DNA of 60,448 bases. It comes from Pontibacter fetidus (GTDB taxonomy: Bacteria; Bacteroidota; Bacteroidia; Cytophagales; Hymenobacteraceae). Both the position numbers and the translations under genes were made by a program. Location: NCBI RefSeq assembly GCF_010119545.1, contig NZ_JAAEAA010000022.1, positions 1 through 60,448 on the forward strand. The letters are read 5' to 3'. This document shows, piece by piece, positions 26,915-36,107 of this stretch. The notes below the pieces were generated by a model. That model ran no database searches. It saw only the letters and a list, made by a program, of their open reading frames with translations, and was not told the DNA's origin. Position 1 is the first letter of the stretch. The number at the start of each line of letters is the position of its first letter.

Positions 26915-27595
26915 ATGGAAATAACATACTACGGACAGTCTTGCTTTTTAATTAAGATCGGCGGACACAGCATTTTGTTCGATCCGTTCATTTCGCCTAA
27001 CGAACTGGCAAAGGATATTGATGTAGATAGCATTAAGGCAGATTACATTCTGTTGTCGCATGGCCACCAGGACCACGTGCACGATGCTGAGCGCATTGCT
27101 AAAAACAACGGCTCAACTATAGTTTCTACATTCGAGATCGCGACCTGGTACGGCGAAAAAGGTATTGAGAAAACGCACCCCATGAACATTGGCGGTAAAG
27201 TAACTCTGCCTTTCGGAACGGTGAAGATGGTAACAGCCGTGCATTCAAGCTCTTTGCCGGATGGCACCTATGCTGGTGTTGCATCGGGCTTTGTGGTGGA
27301 AACAGAAGATAAAGCCTTCTACTTTGCCGGCGACACGGCCTTGACTTATGATATGAAGCTGATACCGGAGCAGTTCGACCTTGATTTTGCACTGTTACCG
27401 ATCGGTGATAATTTTACAATGGATATTCACGATGCTCTTATCGCCGCTGATTTTGTGCAGGTTGATAAGTTTGTCGGAATGCATTACGACACGTTTCCAT
27501 ACATTGCCATAGACCACGAAGAGGTGAAGGAAGTAGCGCAGATGGCTGGTAAAGAGTTAATTTTGATGGAGATAGGTCAAACTATAAACCTATAA
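26915..27595 (+). CDS. UPF0173 metal-dependent hydrolase
   Basis: A 226-residue metallo-beta-lactamase-fold protein. The motif [10 protein letters not shown] gives His49, His51, Asp53 and His54 of the metal site; later ligands are in FYFAGDTAL (Asp near 138) and GMHYDTFPY (His near 189). It lacks a signal peptide. The substrate is unknown. It opens the operon with parA 7 nt downstream, an arrangement that appears conserved in several Cytophagales (recollection, not checked). Confidence 0.9.
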   Translation: MEITYYGQSCFLIKIGGHSILFDPFISPNELAKDIDVDSIKADYILLSHGHQDHVHDAERIAKNNGSTIVSTFEIATWYGEKGIEKTHPMNIGGKVTLPFGTVKMVTAVHSSSLPDGTYAGVASGFVVETEDKAFYFAGDTALTYDMKLIPEQFDLDFALLPIGDNFTMDIHDALIAADFVQVDKFVGMHYDTFPYIAIDHEEVKEVAQMAGKELILMEIGQTINL

Positions 27596-27602
27596 GTATA
27601 GC

Positions 27603-28385
27603 ATGGGAAAAATAATAGCGGTTGCCAATCAAAAAGGCGGTGTGGGCAAAACTACCACAGCCATAAACCTGGCGGCAAGCCTGGCAGCCTTAGAATATAA
27701 AACACTGTTGGTTGACGCTGACCCACAGGCTAACGCCACATCCGGCCTTGGCTTCGACCCGGCCAGTATCACGTCCAGCATTTACGAGTGCATGGTAGAA
27801 GACGTGAACCCGGAAGATATCATTCTGCAGTCTCCTAACATCGAATTCCTGGATCTGATCCCGTCACACATCGACCTGGTTGGTGCTGAAGTAGAGATGA
27901 TCAACTTGGATAACCGTGAGGAGAAGATGCGTGAGGCGCTGAAGCCGCTGCGCCAGAAGTATGATTTCATCATCATTGACTGCTCTCCTTCCCTAGGTCT
28001 GATCACGGTAAACTCCCTTACTGCTGCTGATTCAGTAGTGATTCCGGTTCAGTGCGAGTATTTTGCTTTGGAAGGTTTGGGTAAGTTGCTGAACACAATC
28101 AAGATCATACAGTCGCGCCTGAACACTGAACTGGCTATAGAAGGTATCCTTTTAACCATGTACGATGTGCGCCTGCGCCTGAGCAACCAGGTGGTGGAAG
28201 AAGTAAAAACACACTTCCAGCAAATGGTTTTCGATACCATCATCCCAAGAAACGTGAAGTTGAGTGAGTCGCCAAGCTTTGGTTTACCAGCTATACTTCA
28301 TGACGCTGAAAGTAAGGGTGCGCTGAGCTACCTGAACCTGGCCCGTGAAATTGCTGAAAAAAACAGCGTGGCACTGGAGAAATAA
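27603..28385 (+). CDS. parA: ParA family chromosome-partition ATPase
   Basis: A 260-residue MinD/ParA ATPase. The deviant Walker A motif KGGVGKTT starts at residue 11, Walker A' is DADPQANAT near 40, and Walker B is FIIIDCSPS near 121. It has no N-terminal helix-turn-helix, so it is the chromosomal Soj type. With ParB it separates replicated origins. parB starts 12 nt after its stop. Confidence 0.95.
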   Translation: MGKIIAVANQKGGVGKTTTAINLAASLAALEYKTLLVDADPQANATSGLGFDPASITSSIYECMVEDVNPEDIILQSPNIEFLDLIPSHIDLVGAEVEMINLDNREEKMREALKPLRQKYDFIIIDCSPSLGLITVNSLTAADSVVIPVQCEYFALEGLGKLLNTIKIIQSRLNTELAIEGILLTMYDVRLRLSNQVVEEVKTHFQQMVFDTIIPRNVKLSESPSFGLPAILHDAESKGALSYLNLAREIAEKNSVALEK

Positions 28386-28397
28386 CCCTACCCTTAC

Positions 28398-29312
28398 ATG
28401 TCTGATAACAACAATAAAGTACCTAAACGCACAGGCGGCCTCGGCAGAGGCCTTGGCTCTCTTCTGGAGGGTAACAAGTACACAGGTAAAATTGATTCGA
28501 ACACCATTAATGAAGTCAATACTATCGCAGATATAGCCATAGACCAGATCCAGACGAACCCATACCAGCCGCGTACCCACTTTGATCAGGGCGCACTGGA
28601 AGAATTGGCGGAGTCTATCAGAATACAGGGCATCATTCAGCCTATTACTGTTCGTCAGCTCGATCAGAAAAGCTACCAGCTAATATCGGGTGAGCGCCGT
28701 TACCAGGCGGCTAAAATGGCCGGCCTGACAACTATACCGGCATACATCCGCAAGGCCGACGACCAGCAGATGCTGGAAATGGCCCTGATCGAGAACATTC
28801 AGCGTGAAAACCTGAACGCCATCGAGATTGCCCTCTCCTACCAGCGCTTACTTTCAGAATGTAGCCTGAAGCAGGAAGAACTAGGTGACCGCGTTGGTAA
28901 AAAGCGTACAACTGTTACCAACTACCTGCGCCTGCTAAAGTTGCCACCAGATATCCAGATTGCCCTGCGCGACAACGTGATCTCGATGGGCCACGCGCGT
29001 GCGCTTATCAACATCGATACTATTGAGAACCAGCTGGAAGTCTTTAAAAAGGTGGTTGCTGAGGAGCTGTCGGTGCGCAAAGTGGAAGAGCTGGTACGTA
29101 ACCTACAGAATGCAAATAAAAAGCCGGACCCGCAGCAGAAACTACAGTTCAACAAGTACGAAGACGAGATCAGGCAAGTAGAGACACGTTTGTCTTCTCA
29201 GTTTGGAACTAAAATACAGGTAAAAGCTAACAACGACGGTAAAGGCGAGATCAAGATACCTTTTATATCGGTAGAGGAGCTGAACCGTATATTAGAACTA
29301 CTTAACTACTAA
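28398..29312 (+). CDS. parB: ParB/Spo0J family partition protein
   Basis: A 304-residue DNA-binding CTPase. An N-terminal ParA-interaction stretch (GGLGRGLGSLLEG) precedes the CTP-binding domain with QPRTHF, IQPITVR, GERRYQAAK and ENIQREN, then a helix-turn-helix (GKKRTTVTNYLRLL) and a C-terminal dimerisation domain. It normally loads at parS; I found no convincing parS in the window (CACGTG cores at 27074 and 31693 lack extended symmetry). Confidence 0.95.
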   Translation: MSDNNNKVPKRTGGLGRGLGSLLEGNKYTGKIDSNTINEVNTIADIAIDQIQTNPYQPRTHFDQGALEELAESIRIQGIIQPITVRQLDQKSYQLISGERRYQAAKMAGLTTIPAYIRKADDQQMLEMALIENIQRENLNAIEIALSYQRLLSECSLKQEELGDRVGKKRTTVTNYLRLLKLPPDIQIALRDNVISMGHARALINIDTIENQLEVFKKVVAEELSVRKVEELVRNLQNANKKPDPQQKLQFNKYEDEIRQVETRLSSQFGTKIQVKANNDGKGEIKIPFISVEELNRILELLNY

Positions 29313-29322
29313 TAAAACACGA

Positions 29323-29961
29323 ATGAGGCTAACCGTTGGTATTGCTTTCTTTTTAAGTATACTTACTTTGGCTGTGCCTGCCCGGGCGCAGATCATAACG
29401 GCTGGCCCCGATTCTGTTGTAGTTCCGGTACCCGACACCGTAAATGCCGACGATAACAGCTTTTTCCTGAGCAAATGGAACAGGCCGGCTAAGGCAGCTC
29501 TGCTTTCGGCTATAGTTCCCGGTTTAGGCCAGGCCTATAACAAAGCCTATTGGAAGCTGCCCATCGTCTATGGTACGGGTTTCGCACTGGGCTATTTCCT
29601 TGTCAGTCATCATAATAACTACCAGGATTACCGCGAAGCCCTGATCATCAGGCTGGATGGCGACCCGAACACAGTAGACCAGTTTGCCAACAGCAATATT
29701 TACGGCGAACAACGGCCTAATGGAGCTGACAACCTGAAACGTGCCCGCGATTTTTACCGTCGCAACCGTGACCTAACCATCCTTTTATCAATTGGAGCTT
29801 ATGGGTTACAGGTGGCAGAAGCTTACGTGCATGCCCACATGAAAGAATTTGATATAAGCGAAACCCTTGCCCTGAAAGTACAGCCTAATATTATGCAGGT
29901 ACCTACGCAGCTGGCCTATACCCCGGGTTTAAGCTTAACCTTATACACCAAACAAAAATGA
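29323..29961 (+). CDS. DUF5683 family protein
   Basis: A 212-residue protein with a signal peptide (1-23, ARA-Q). The core has KAALLSAIVPGLGQAYNKAY and a W-K-L-P-I-V-Y-G membrane-like segment, the mark of DUF5683, which is regularly found between parB and dapB in Bacteroidota. The function is unknown. It is in the operon and overlaps dapB by 4 nt (ATGA). Confidence 0.9.
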   Translation: MRLTVGIAFFLSILTLAVPARAQIITAGPDSVVVPVPDTVNADDNSFFLSKWNRPAKAALLSAIVPGLGQAYNKAYWKLPIVYGTGFALGYFLVSHHNNYQDYREALIIRLDGDPNTVDQFANSNIYGEQRPNGADNLKRARDFYRRNRDLTILLSIGAYGLQVAEAYVHAHMKEFDISETLALKVQPNIMQVPTQLAYTPGLSLTLYTKQK

Positions 29962-30671
29962 GAATACTGTTGATAGGCTATGGCAAAATGGGTAAAACCA
30001 TAGAGCAGATGGCTTTAACGAAAGGGCACCAGATTGCCGGAACTATAGATCATACCAATTCAGAAACACTAAGCAACTATACCTCTGATAATGTGGATGT
30101 TGCTATTGAGTTCACACACCCTGAGGCCGCTTTTGGTAACATTACCTACTGCCTCAACAATAACATACCGGTAGTGGTTGGCTCTACGGGCTGGCTCGAT
30201 AAGTTGGAAGTTGCAAAACAGCTTTGTAACGAGCAGAATGGCGCGTTCTTTTATGCTTCTAACTTTAGCGTGGGCGTTAATTTGTTTTTTCATTTTAACG
30301 AGTATATTGCAGCTAAAATGCAGGCTTACAAAGAGTATAGCGTAGGTATACGCGAGATACATCACCTGCAGAAAGTAGATAAGCCAAGCGGTACAGGTAT
30401 AACCACTGCCGAAGGTATATTGCCTCATTTTCCGGCCCTTAGCGGCTGGGTAGCTGACCAGGAAACGGAAGGTAAACTGAACATTATATCGGAACGTGAG
30501 CCGGATGTAGTAGGTACACATATTGTAACCTATAGTTCCGACGTTGATAAAATTGAGCTGTCTCACGTTGCTCATAGTCGCGCTGGTTTTGCAGAAGGTG
30601 CGCTTATGGCCGCCGAATGGCTGAAAGGCAAAAAAGGCGTTTACGGCATGAAAGACATGCTGAATCTCTAA
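29958..30671 (+). CDS. dapB: 4-hydroxy-tetrahydrodipicolinate reductase
   Basis: A 237-residue enzyme of lysine and diaminopimelate synthesis. The NAD(P)H motif GYGKMG is at 7-12; HHLQKVDKPSGT near 131-142 holds the catalytic His/Lys region. It is at the short end of the family length (245-270) but complete. Its start overlaps DUF5683, so translation is probably coupled. Confidence 0.95.
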   Translation: MRILLIGYGKMGKTIEQMALTKGHQIAGTIDHTNSETLSNYTSDNVDVAIEFTHPEAAFGNITYCLNNNIPVVVGSTGWLDKLEVAKQLCNEQNGAFFYASNFSVGVNLFFHFNEYIAAKMQAYKEYSVGIREIHHLQKVDKPSGTGITTAEGILPHFPALSGWVADQETEGKLNIISEREPDVVGTHIVTYSSDVDKIELSHVAHSRAGFAEGALMAAEWLKGKKGVYGMKDMLNL

Positions 30672-30689
30672 AAATCATAGCTAACCTGC

Positions 30690-31790
30690 ATGAAAGTTAA
30701 GTTCTGGGAGAAAAAACCAGTTACCAAGGAGCCCAAAAAGAAGAAAAGCTTTGCCCGTGAGTGGGGCGATGCCATTCTGTTTGCCGTTGTGGCTGCCAGT
30801 TTAATTCGCTGGGCTACGTTCGAGGCCTATACCATTCCTACGCCATCTATGGAGAAGTCGCTTTTAGTAGGCGATTTCCTGTTTGTGAGCAAGCTACACT
30901 ATGGCCCCCGTACCCCGATAACGCCATTGCAGGTACCACTCACCCACCAAACCATCTGGGGAACCAACATTCCGTCTTATTCGGATGCTATCCAGCTGAA
31001 ATCGTACCGTTTGCCGGGCTTCTCGGAGGTAAAGCAAGGCGATGTGGTAGTATTTAACTATCCACCGGAAGAGCAACACCCTGCCGACCTGCGCACCAAC
31101 TATATCAAGCGTTGTGTAGCCGTAGCCGGTGACTCTATTGAAGTGCGTAACATGCAGGTTATTGTGAACAGTAAGCCTATGAATAACCCGGAGAAGCTAC
31201 AGTATGGCTACTTTATGGAAACTACGAACGTGCTTAATGCAGACTTTTTCCTGGAGAGAGACATAACGGATGTACAGCCTTGGGAAGGTGGTTTTTATTT
31301 GAACACCACTCCTGAAAAAGCAGCAGAATTGGCTAAACTGGACTTCGTAAAAAATGTAACACTGCAGAAAAAGGCTAAAGGCGAAGAAGATACGGGGATA
31401 TTCCCGCATGTGCCTAGCAAGTATAAGTGGAACCAGGATTTCTTCGGACCATTATACGTACCAAAAGAAGGAGCAACTGTGGCCATAACACCAGAAACGC
31501 TGCCACTTTACGAAACCGTGATTCTGAACTATGAACATAACGAAAATGCCGAAGTACGCGACGGCAAACTATACCTGGATGGCAAAGAAGCAAACCAGTA
31601 CACGTTTAAGCAGGATTATTACTTTATGATGGGTGATAACCGCCATAACTCGATGGACTCGCGCTACTGGGGTTTTGTACCAGCTGACCACGTGGTAGGT
31701 AAAGCTGTGATGATCTGGATGTCGACTGACCCGAATGGCACTTTCCTGAATAAGATCCGCTGGAGCCGCATCTTCAATATTATTGACTAA
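30690..31790 (+). CDS. lepB: signal peptidase I
   Basis: A 366-residue inner-membrane serine protease. A membrane helix (about 26-42) precedes the Ser motif TPSMEKSLLVGD (Ser53) and the Lys motif YIKRCVAVAGDSIEV (Lys140), with the box E signature MGDNRHNSMDSRYWGFVP near residue 325. The region between is longer than in E. coli, as is common in Bacteroidota. It removes signal peptides from secreted proteins. A terminator follows. Confidence 0.95.
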   Translation: MKVKFWEKKPVTKEPKKKKSFAREWGDAILFAVVAASLIRWATFEAYTIPTPSMEKSLLVGDFLFVSKLHYGPRTPITPLQVPLTHQTIWGTNIPSYSDAIQLKSYRLPGFSEVKQGDVVVFNYPPEEQHPADLRTNYIKRCVAVAGDSIEVRNMQVIVNSKPMNNPEKLQYGYFMETTNVLNADFFLERDITDVQPWEGGFYLNTTPEKAAELAKLDFVKNVTLQKKAKGEEDTGIFPHVPSKYKWNQDFFGPLYVPKEGATVAITPETLPLYETVILNYEHNENAEVRDGKLYLDGKEANQYTFKQDYYFMMGDNRHNSMDSRYWGFVPADHVVGKAVMIWMSTDPNGTFLNKIRWSRIFNIID

Positions 31791-31810
31791 GCAAAAGCAA
31801 CTATAGATTA

Positions 31811-31835
31811 AAAGCCGGACGAACCATCCGGCTTT
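31811..31835 (+). terminator. intrinsic terminator of the par-dapB-lepB operon
   Basis: A perfect 9-bp stem (AAAGCCGGA / TCCGGCTTT) with a 7-nt loop, followed by TTTT. Confidence 0.85.
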
Positions 31836-31937
31836 TTTTATGCCTTTGTCGCTAAACTATAGTTCCTGAAAACTGCGGCAAATTGTTTAAATTCAAACCT
31901 TCAATTATAGTGCCCCTGTTATATACCTGTACTACAT

Positions 31938-33011
31938 ATGATCGCTGCCCTTATTGAGCTTGGAGGCTCGCATGACGAGTGCCTTTATTCTCAGGTCCGT
32001 TTCCTGAAAACGAGTGGCTACCAGGTGCACCTTATCTGCACTGCCAATTTAGAAAAGCAGGTTTCGGGGTTCGACGGTGTAGACCAGTTCCTATATGTTG
32101 ATTTTGAAGGAGCCTCTTCGTTGCAATCAATGCTAAACCTGTTCCGGATCAGGAAACATATCATCAGACATAACATCCGTCAGGTCATCTTTAATACAGC
32201 TGAGGGTAACCTGGTACGTAACCTTACACTCCTACCCTTCCCGTCGCAGGTTACGTTTTCAGGTACTGTGCATAATGGCCGTAAACTCATCAAAAGCAGT
32301 AGCCAAAGCCTTATAAGTCGCAGGATAAAGAAGTATTTTGTCCTCAATGATTATATTTTGCCGCATGTGTCCGGAAATAAAACGACAACTATAGAATCGT
32401 TTTACCCCATCTTCTTTCCCGATTTTGATAGGGTAGTTTTACCTAAGCCCCCAGGCGAACTATGGGTGTGCATACCCGGCCAGGTAGACCATAACCGACG
32501 CGATTACGGTGGTTTGTTACAGGCACTACAGCAACATAAGCCAGCCACGGGCACGAAGTTTATAGTATTGGGGAGAGATAAAAATCCGGGCAAGAAATTA
32601 CGGGAACTGGTTAGTGAAGCAGGACTGGAGGAGCACTTTATCCTTTTTGATGAGTTTATCCCAAATAACGTTTTCCATAGTTACCTGGCGCAAAGCGATG
32701 TGATCCTGCCGTTGGTACATCCTGGCCTGCCCAAGTTTGACCAGTACCTGAATTATAAAATTACGGGTGCTATAAACCTTGCTTTTGCATATAAAAAGCC
32801 TTTGCTAAGTATAGCCCAATTCAACACCATTCCGGATTTTAAGGAAAACTCCCTGTTTTATAGTTCAGACACCCTGGGCGAAACGCTGCAAAACTTACCC
32901 GAACTGCTGCCAACTATAGCGCCGCAACTATACCTTCACCCCAAATGGAAGTTCGCTTACCAGCAGCAGAAATACGTATCGTTTATCCAAAACAAAGTAG
33001 TTAAACCATAG
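31938..33011 (+). CDS. glycosyltransferase-like protein
   Basis: A 357-residue soluble protein. The layout suggests a GT-B fold: an N-terminal half starting IAALIELGGSHDECLYSQV, a linker, and a C-terminal half with FIVLGRDKNPGKKLRELV, a DVILPLVHPG segment and KYL/NYKITGAINLAFAYKKP, where GT-B enzymes bind the nucleotide sugar. The canonical E-x7-E motif is not clear, so the assignment is tentative. No other cell-surface polysaccharide genes are nearby. Confidence 0.6.
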   Translation: MIAALIELGGSHDECLYSQVRFLKTSGYQVHLICTANLEKQVSGFDGVDQFLYVDFEGASSLQSMLNLFRIRKHIIRHNIRQVIFNTAEGNLVRNLTLLPFPSQVTFSGTVHNGRKLIKSSSQSLISRRIKKYFVLNDYILPHVSGNKTTTIESFYPIFFPDFDRVVLPKPPGELWVCIPGQVDHNRRDYGGLLQALQQHKPATGTKFIVLGRDKNPGKKLRELVSEAGLEEHFILFDEFIPNNVFHSYLAQSDVILPLVHPGLPKFDQYLNYKITGAINLAFAYKKPLLSIAQFNTIPDFKENSLFYSSDTLGETLQNLPELLPTIAPQLYLHPKWKFAYQQQKYVSFIQNKVVKP

Positions 33012-33046
33012 ATTATCAATCAATTACTAACCCAACCCCTTACACT

Positions 33047-33829
33047 ATGAGAAAAAGAAATTTTACAACTACAAGCGTTTATGTTGTACTGCTGCTGTTG
33101 ATTTCTGGCCTTGTGTTGTCCTGTTCCGGAAGTAAGCCATCACAAGCATCCACCCCTACCGATGGTACCGCAGTTATACAACAGATGTACGACCGCTGGC
33201 AAAACAAATGGTATCCGAACTTTGCCTTTGAGCAGAAAGCCATTTTCTATAAAGACGATGCGATAACCAAAGAAGAAGTATGGCAGGAAATTTACAGCCA
33301 ACCGGGCAACCTGCATATCCGTTTTAATGGTTTTGAGAGTGGCAATGGTGTTATTTTTAAAGCTGATTCGGTTTATAACTTCCAGGGAAACCAGCTAAAA
33401 GCGAAGCAACATACTATTCATCCGTTGGTTTTACTGAGCTTTGATGTATACTTCTATACCCCCGCCACAACTATAGCTAAACTGAAAGAACTGAATTTTG
33501 ACCTGAGCAAGATAACCGAAGCAAAATGGCAGGGCCGCGATGCCTATGTCATCGGCACAACAAACCCAAATGATAGCACTACTAGCCAGTTCTGGGTTGA
33601 TAAAGAACGCCTCTATGTAGTTCGGGTACTGACTAATAACAAAGGGGTGGCCCGCGATGTGGAGATCAATAACTACAAAGAGATGGAAAACTACTGGGTA
33701 GCTACTGAGATCTTATTTAAAACAGATGGTAAACTTACCTTAAAAGAAGAGTACTATAACATTTCTTTCCCCAAATCGGTGGATATGAGCATTTACAACC
33801 CCGAAAAATTTGCCACTGCCCGTTGGTAA
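33047..33829 (+). CDS. hypothetical lipoprotein (LolA-like fold possible)
   Basis: A 260-residue protein with a lipoprotein signal (VLSC, Cys26). The mature part is rich in antiparallel beta-strand patterns: EQKAIFYKDDAITKEEVWQE, then LHIRFNGFESG, QFWVDKERLYVVRVL and a C-terminal ATEILFKTDGKLTLKEEYYN. This order resembles outer-membrane lipoprotein carriers (LolA/LolB-like), but I cannot assign it firmly. It is monocistronic, with a bidirectional terminator shared with ung. Confidence 0.7.
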   Translation: MRKRNFTTTSVYVVLLLLISGLVLSCSGSKPSQASTPTDGTAVIQQMYDRWQNKWYPNFAFEQKAIFYKDDAITKEEVWQEIYSQPGNLHIRFNGFESGNGVIFKADSVYNFQGNQLKAKQHTIHPLVLLSFDVYFYTPATTIAKLKELNFDLSKITEAKWQGRDAYVIGTTNPNDSTTSQFWVDKERLYVVRVLTNNKGVARDVEINNYKEMENYWVATEILFKTDGKLTLKEEYYNISFPKSVDMSIYNPEKFATARW

Positions 33830-33842
33830 GTACCTAAACTAT

Positions 33843-33888
33843 AGCAAAACAGCCTGTGTAAACTATAAATTGCACAGGCTGTTTTGCT
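33843..33888. terminator. bidirectional terminator between lipoprotein gene and ung
   Basis: A perfect 16-bp stem (AGCAAAACAGCCTGTG / CACAGGCTGTTTTGCT) with a 14-nt loop, between convergent genes, with T-runs on both strands. Confidence 0.85.
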
Positions 33889-33905
33889 TTGTAGATGGGG
33901 TTAAA

Positions 33906-34568
33906 CTACCAGTCTATCGGTTCTTTTCCGTGTGCTTTCAGGTATTCGTTTGCTTTACTGAAATGGCGGTTGCCGAAAAAGCCACGGTCGGCGGCAAACG
34001 GCGATGGGTGGGCAGATTGCAATACCAGGTGCTTACGGGTATCAATAAAGGCGCCTTTTTTCTGAGCATACGCTCCCCAAAGCATAAACACCACGTTCTC
34101 TTTCAGGTCGTTCACCTTTTGCACAACGGCATCGGTAAACTGTTCCCAGCCCTTTTTCTGATGCGAGCCCGCATTTCCTGCCCTTACAGTTAACGTTGCA
34201 TTTAGTAACAGTACACCTTGTTGAGCCCAGCGCTCCAGGTTTCCGGTTGGTGGCAGGTCTTTGCCCAGGTCGCTTTTAATTTCCTTAAAAATATTGATCA
34301 GCGAAGGAGGCGTACGCACTTCGTCGCTAACCGAAAAAGCCAGTCCGTTTGCCTGGTTGGGGCCATGGTAAGGGTCTTGCCCAAGTATAACCACCTTTAC
34401 TTCAACAAAAGGACACATCTTAAATGCATTAAAAATCTGGCTGCCCGGCGGATAAACTTTTTGGGAATTGTATTCGTCTTTAACAAAAGCCACAAGGTTT
34501 TTGAAATATGGTTTTTCAAATTCATCTTGCAGCACATTTTGCCAGCTTTCTTCTATCTTTACATTCAT
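33906..34568 (-). CDS. ung: uracil-DNA glycosylase
   Basis: A 220-residue family 1 UDG. The water-activating loop GQDPYHGPNQANGLAFS places the catalytic Asp65 at the second residue after GQ; the Leu-loop HPSPFAADRGFFG holds the second catalytic His. It removes uracil from DNA in base-excision repair. It is a single gene, convergent with the lipoprotein gene. Confidence 0.97.
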   Translation of the reverse strand: MNVKIEESWQNVLQDEFEKPYFKNLVAFVKDEYNSQKVYPPGSQIFNAFKMCPFVEVKVVILGQDPYHGPNQANGLAFSVSDEVRTPPSLINIFKEIKSDLGKDLPPTGNLERWAQQGVLLLNATLTVRAGNAGSHQKKGWEQFTDAVVQKVNDLKENVVFMLWGAYAQKKGAFIDTRKHLVLQSAHPSPFAADRGFFGNRHFSKANEYLKAHGKEPIDW

Positions 34569-34668
34569 ATTGTTGGATGAAGGAGTGTGAAATTTACCAG
34601 AAACTTAGCCAAAGGCAGTAACACTTTTGCTCCTGAGCAGTTTCTAAATATACAATAAACTCTGTAAC

Positions 34669-35055
34669 ATGGATACAAAAACGACAGAAGGGGTGAAAGT
34701 GACCGTTACAACCAATTACCTTCCAGATTATTCCAGTCCGGTACAGCAGCACTATGTATTTGCTTACAAGATAACGATAGAAAACAACAGTGAGTTTACC
34801 GTAAAATTACTGCGTCGGCACTGGTACATACACGATGCTACAGGCACGGTGCGTGAAGTGGAAGGCGAAGGCGTGGTAGGGCAGCAACCAACCCTAGAGC
34901 CTGGCGAATCGCATGAGTATGTGTCGGGGTGCAACCTTAAAACAGGTGTCGGGAAAATGCTGGGCACGTATTTAATGGAGCGCCTCGTAGACGGTAAACA
35001 GTTTTATGCAACTATACCTGAGTTTACCCTTATTGTGCCTTATAAGCTTAATTAA
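34669..35055 (+). CDS. apaG: ApaG (Co2+/Mg2+ efflux-associated) protein
   Basis: A 128-residue single-domain beta-sandwich protein. It has YVFAYKITIENNS, LLRRHWYIHDATG and the signature GEGVVGQQPTLEPGESHEYV, then CNLKTGVGKMLGTYLME. The role is unclear; apaG is linked to cation resistance by genetics in enteric bacteria. It is monocistronic. Confidence 0.95.
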   Translation: MDTKTTEGVKVTVTTNYLPDYSSPVQQHYVFAYKITIENNSEFTVKLLRRHWYIHDATGTVREVEGEGVVGQQPTLEPGESHEYVSGCNLKTGVGKMLGTYLMERLVDGKQFYATIPEFTLIVPYKLN

Positions 35056-35120
35056 TTGTTAAATTGTTGATTGACGAGTTGTTAAACAGTTGAATGGATT
35101 ACACATGCTGAATTTTTAAA

Positions 35121-35153
35121 TAATCCTGTTCATCCTAAAATCCTGATTCTGAC
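35121..35153 (-). repeat. CAGGATT-type repeat, inverted copy
   Basis: TAATCCTGTTCATCCTAAAA followed by TCCTGATTCTGACA is the reverse of the TCTGAATCAGGATTTTCAGG family. It lies in the spacer before the GTG-start methyltransferase. Confidence 0.65.
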
Positions 35154-35184
35154 AATTAACAATAAAGCCTTTAACTTTTAGCCA

Positions 35185-35970
35185 GTGTCCTTAATAAGCC
35201 AAGCAGCAGATTACCTGATTTACCGGGCCAAGTCCTTTAAACTGCATGGCGTACACTCCCCTTTCGTTTTTAATCTTTATCACCAGGTTATACTTCATGA
35301 CGGGGCTTTTTATGCATACCCACGTGTTGAGGCTGTTCGGGAAGACCTGTTAGCTAATGGTAAAACAATAGAGGTAACTGACTTTGGCGCTGGTTCTAAA
35401 ACTATAAACTATAAATCCCGAAAAGTATCCGACATTGCCCGTACATCGCTTAAACCTGCCAAGTATAGCCAATTGCTTTTCAGGTTGGTCAATCATTTTC
35501 AGCCGAAGTATGTGTTTGAACTGGGCACTTCGCTGGGCATTACAACTGCTTACCTCGCTGAGGCTGCCCGTAAAGCGCAGATTTATACGTTTGAAGGTTG
35601 CCCAACTATAGCCAGTATAGCTAAAGCCAACTTCGACTATCTACAGCTTCGCAACATCACCCAGGTAACTGGTAACCTCGACGAAACATTACAGCAACAA
35701 CTATCTCAAATTCCGCAACTGGATTTTGCTTTTTTTGACGGCAACCACCGGTACGGGCCAACCATGCGCTATTTTGAGCAGTGCCTTGCAAAGGCACACG
35801 AGGGCAGCGTTTTTGTGATAGATGATATTTACTGGTCGTCGGAGATGAAACGCGCCTGGCAGGAAATTAAAAACCACCCGCAGGTAGGCCAAACGATAGA
35901 TTTATACTTTGTAGGGTTAGTTTTCTTCCGGAAAACGCAGCCGAAGGAACATTTTACGCTTTATTATTAG
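35185..35970 (+). CDS. class I SAM-dependent methyltransferase (GTG start)
   Basis: A 261-residue protein. The SAM motif VFELGTSLGITTAYLAE near 109-125, an acidic strand-2 residue in IYTFEG, and LDFAFFDGNHRY near 180 are O-methyltransferase-like. The start is GTG at 35185: the in-frame stop at 35179-35181 leaves no upstream alternative. The substrate is unknown. Confidence 0.85.
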   Translation: MSLISQAADYLIYRAKSFKLHGVHSPFVFNLYHQVILHDGAFYAYPRVEAVREDLLANGKTIEVTDFGAGSKTINYKSRKVSDIARTSLKPAKYSQLLFRLVNHFQPKYVFELGTSLGITTAYLAEAARKAQIYTFEGCPTIASIAKANFDYLQLRNITQVTGNLDETLQQQLSQIPQLDFAFFDGNHRYGPTMRYFEQCLAKAHEGSVFVIDDIYWSSEMKRAWQEIKNHPQVGQTIDLYFVGLVFFRKTQPKEHFTLYY

Positions 35971-36050
35971 GCAAAAGACTTACTCACTATCGTAACCATT
36001 GACCTCACAGCGTCTTAAAGACATGTGAGCGTCTCACCAACTATAAAACA

Positions 36051-36075
36051 AAAGGACAAAAAACCGAAGTCCTTT
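36051..36075 (-). terminator. possible terminator between methyltransferase and kdsA
   Basis: AAAGGAC (36051-36057) pairs with GTCCTTT (36069-36075) across an 11-nt loop. The minus strand reads through a T-rich loop and tail. The stem is short, so the call is weak. Confidence 0.4.
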
Positions 36076-36107
36076 GTCCTTTGTCAATCAGTCTATTGTC
36101 TAACAGT

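Noticed and set aside
27071..27080. CACGTG core as a possible parS near parAB
   Set aside because: Flanks do not extend the symmetry of the parS consensus, and the site is inside a conserved metal-binding motif of UPF0173.
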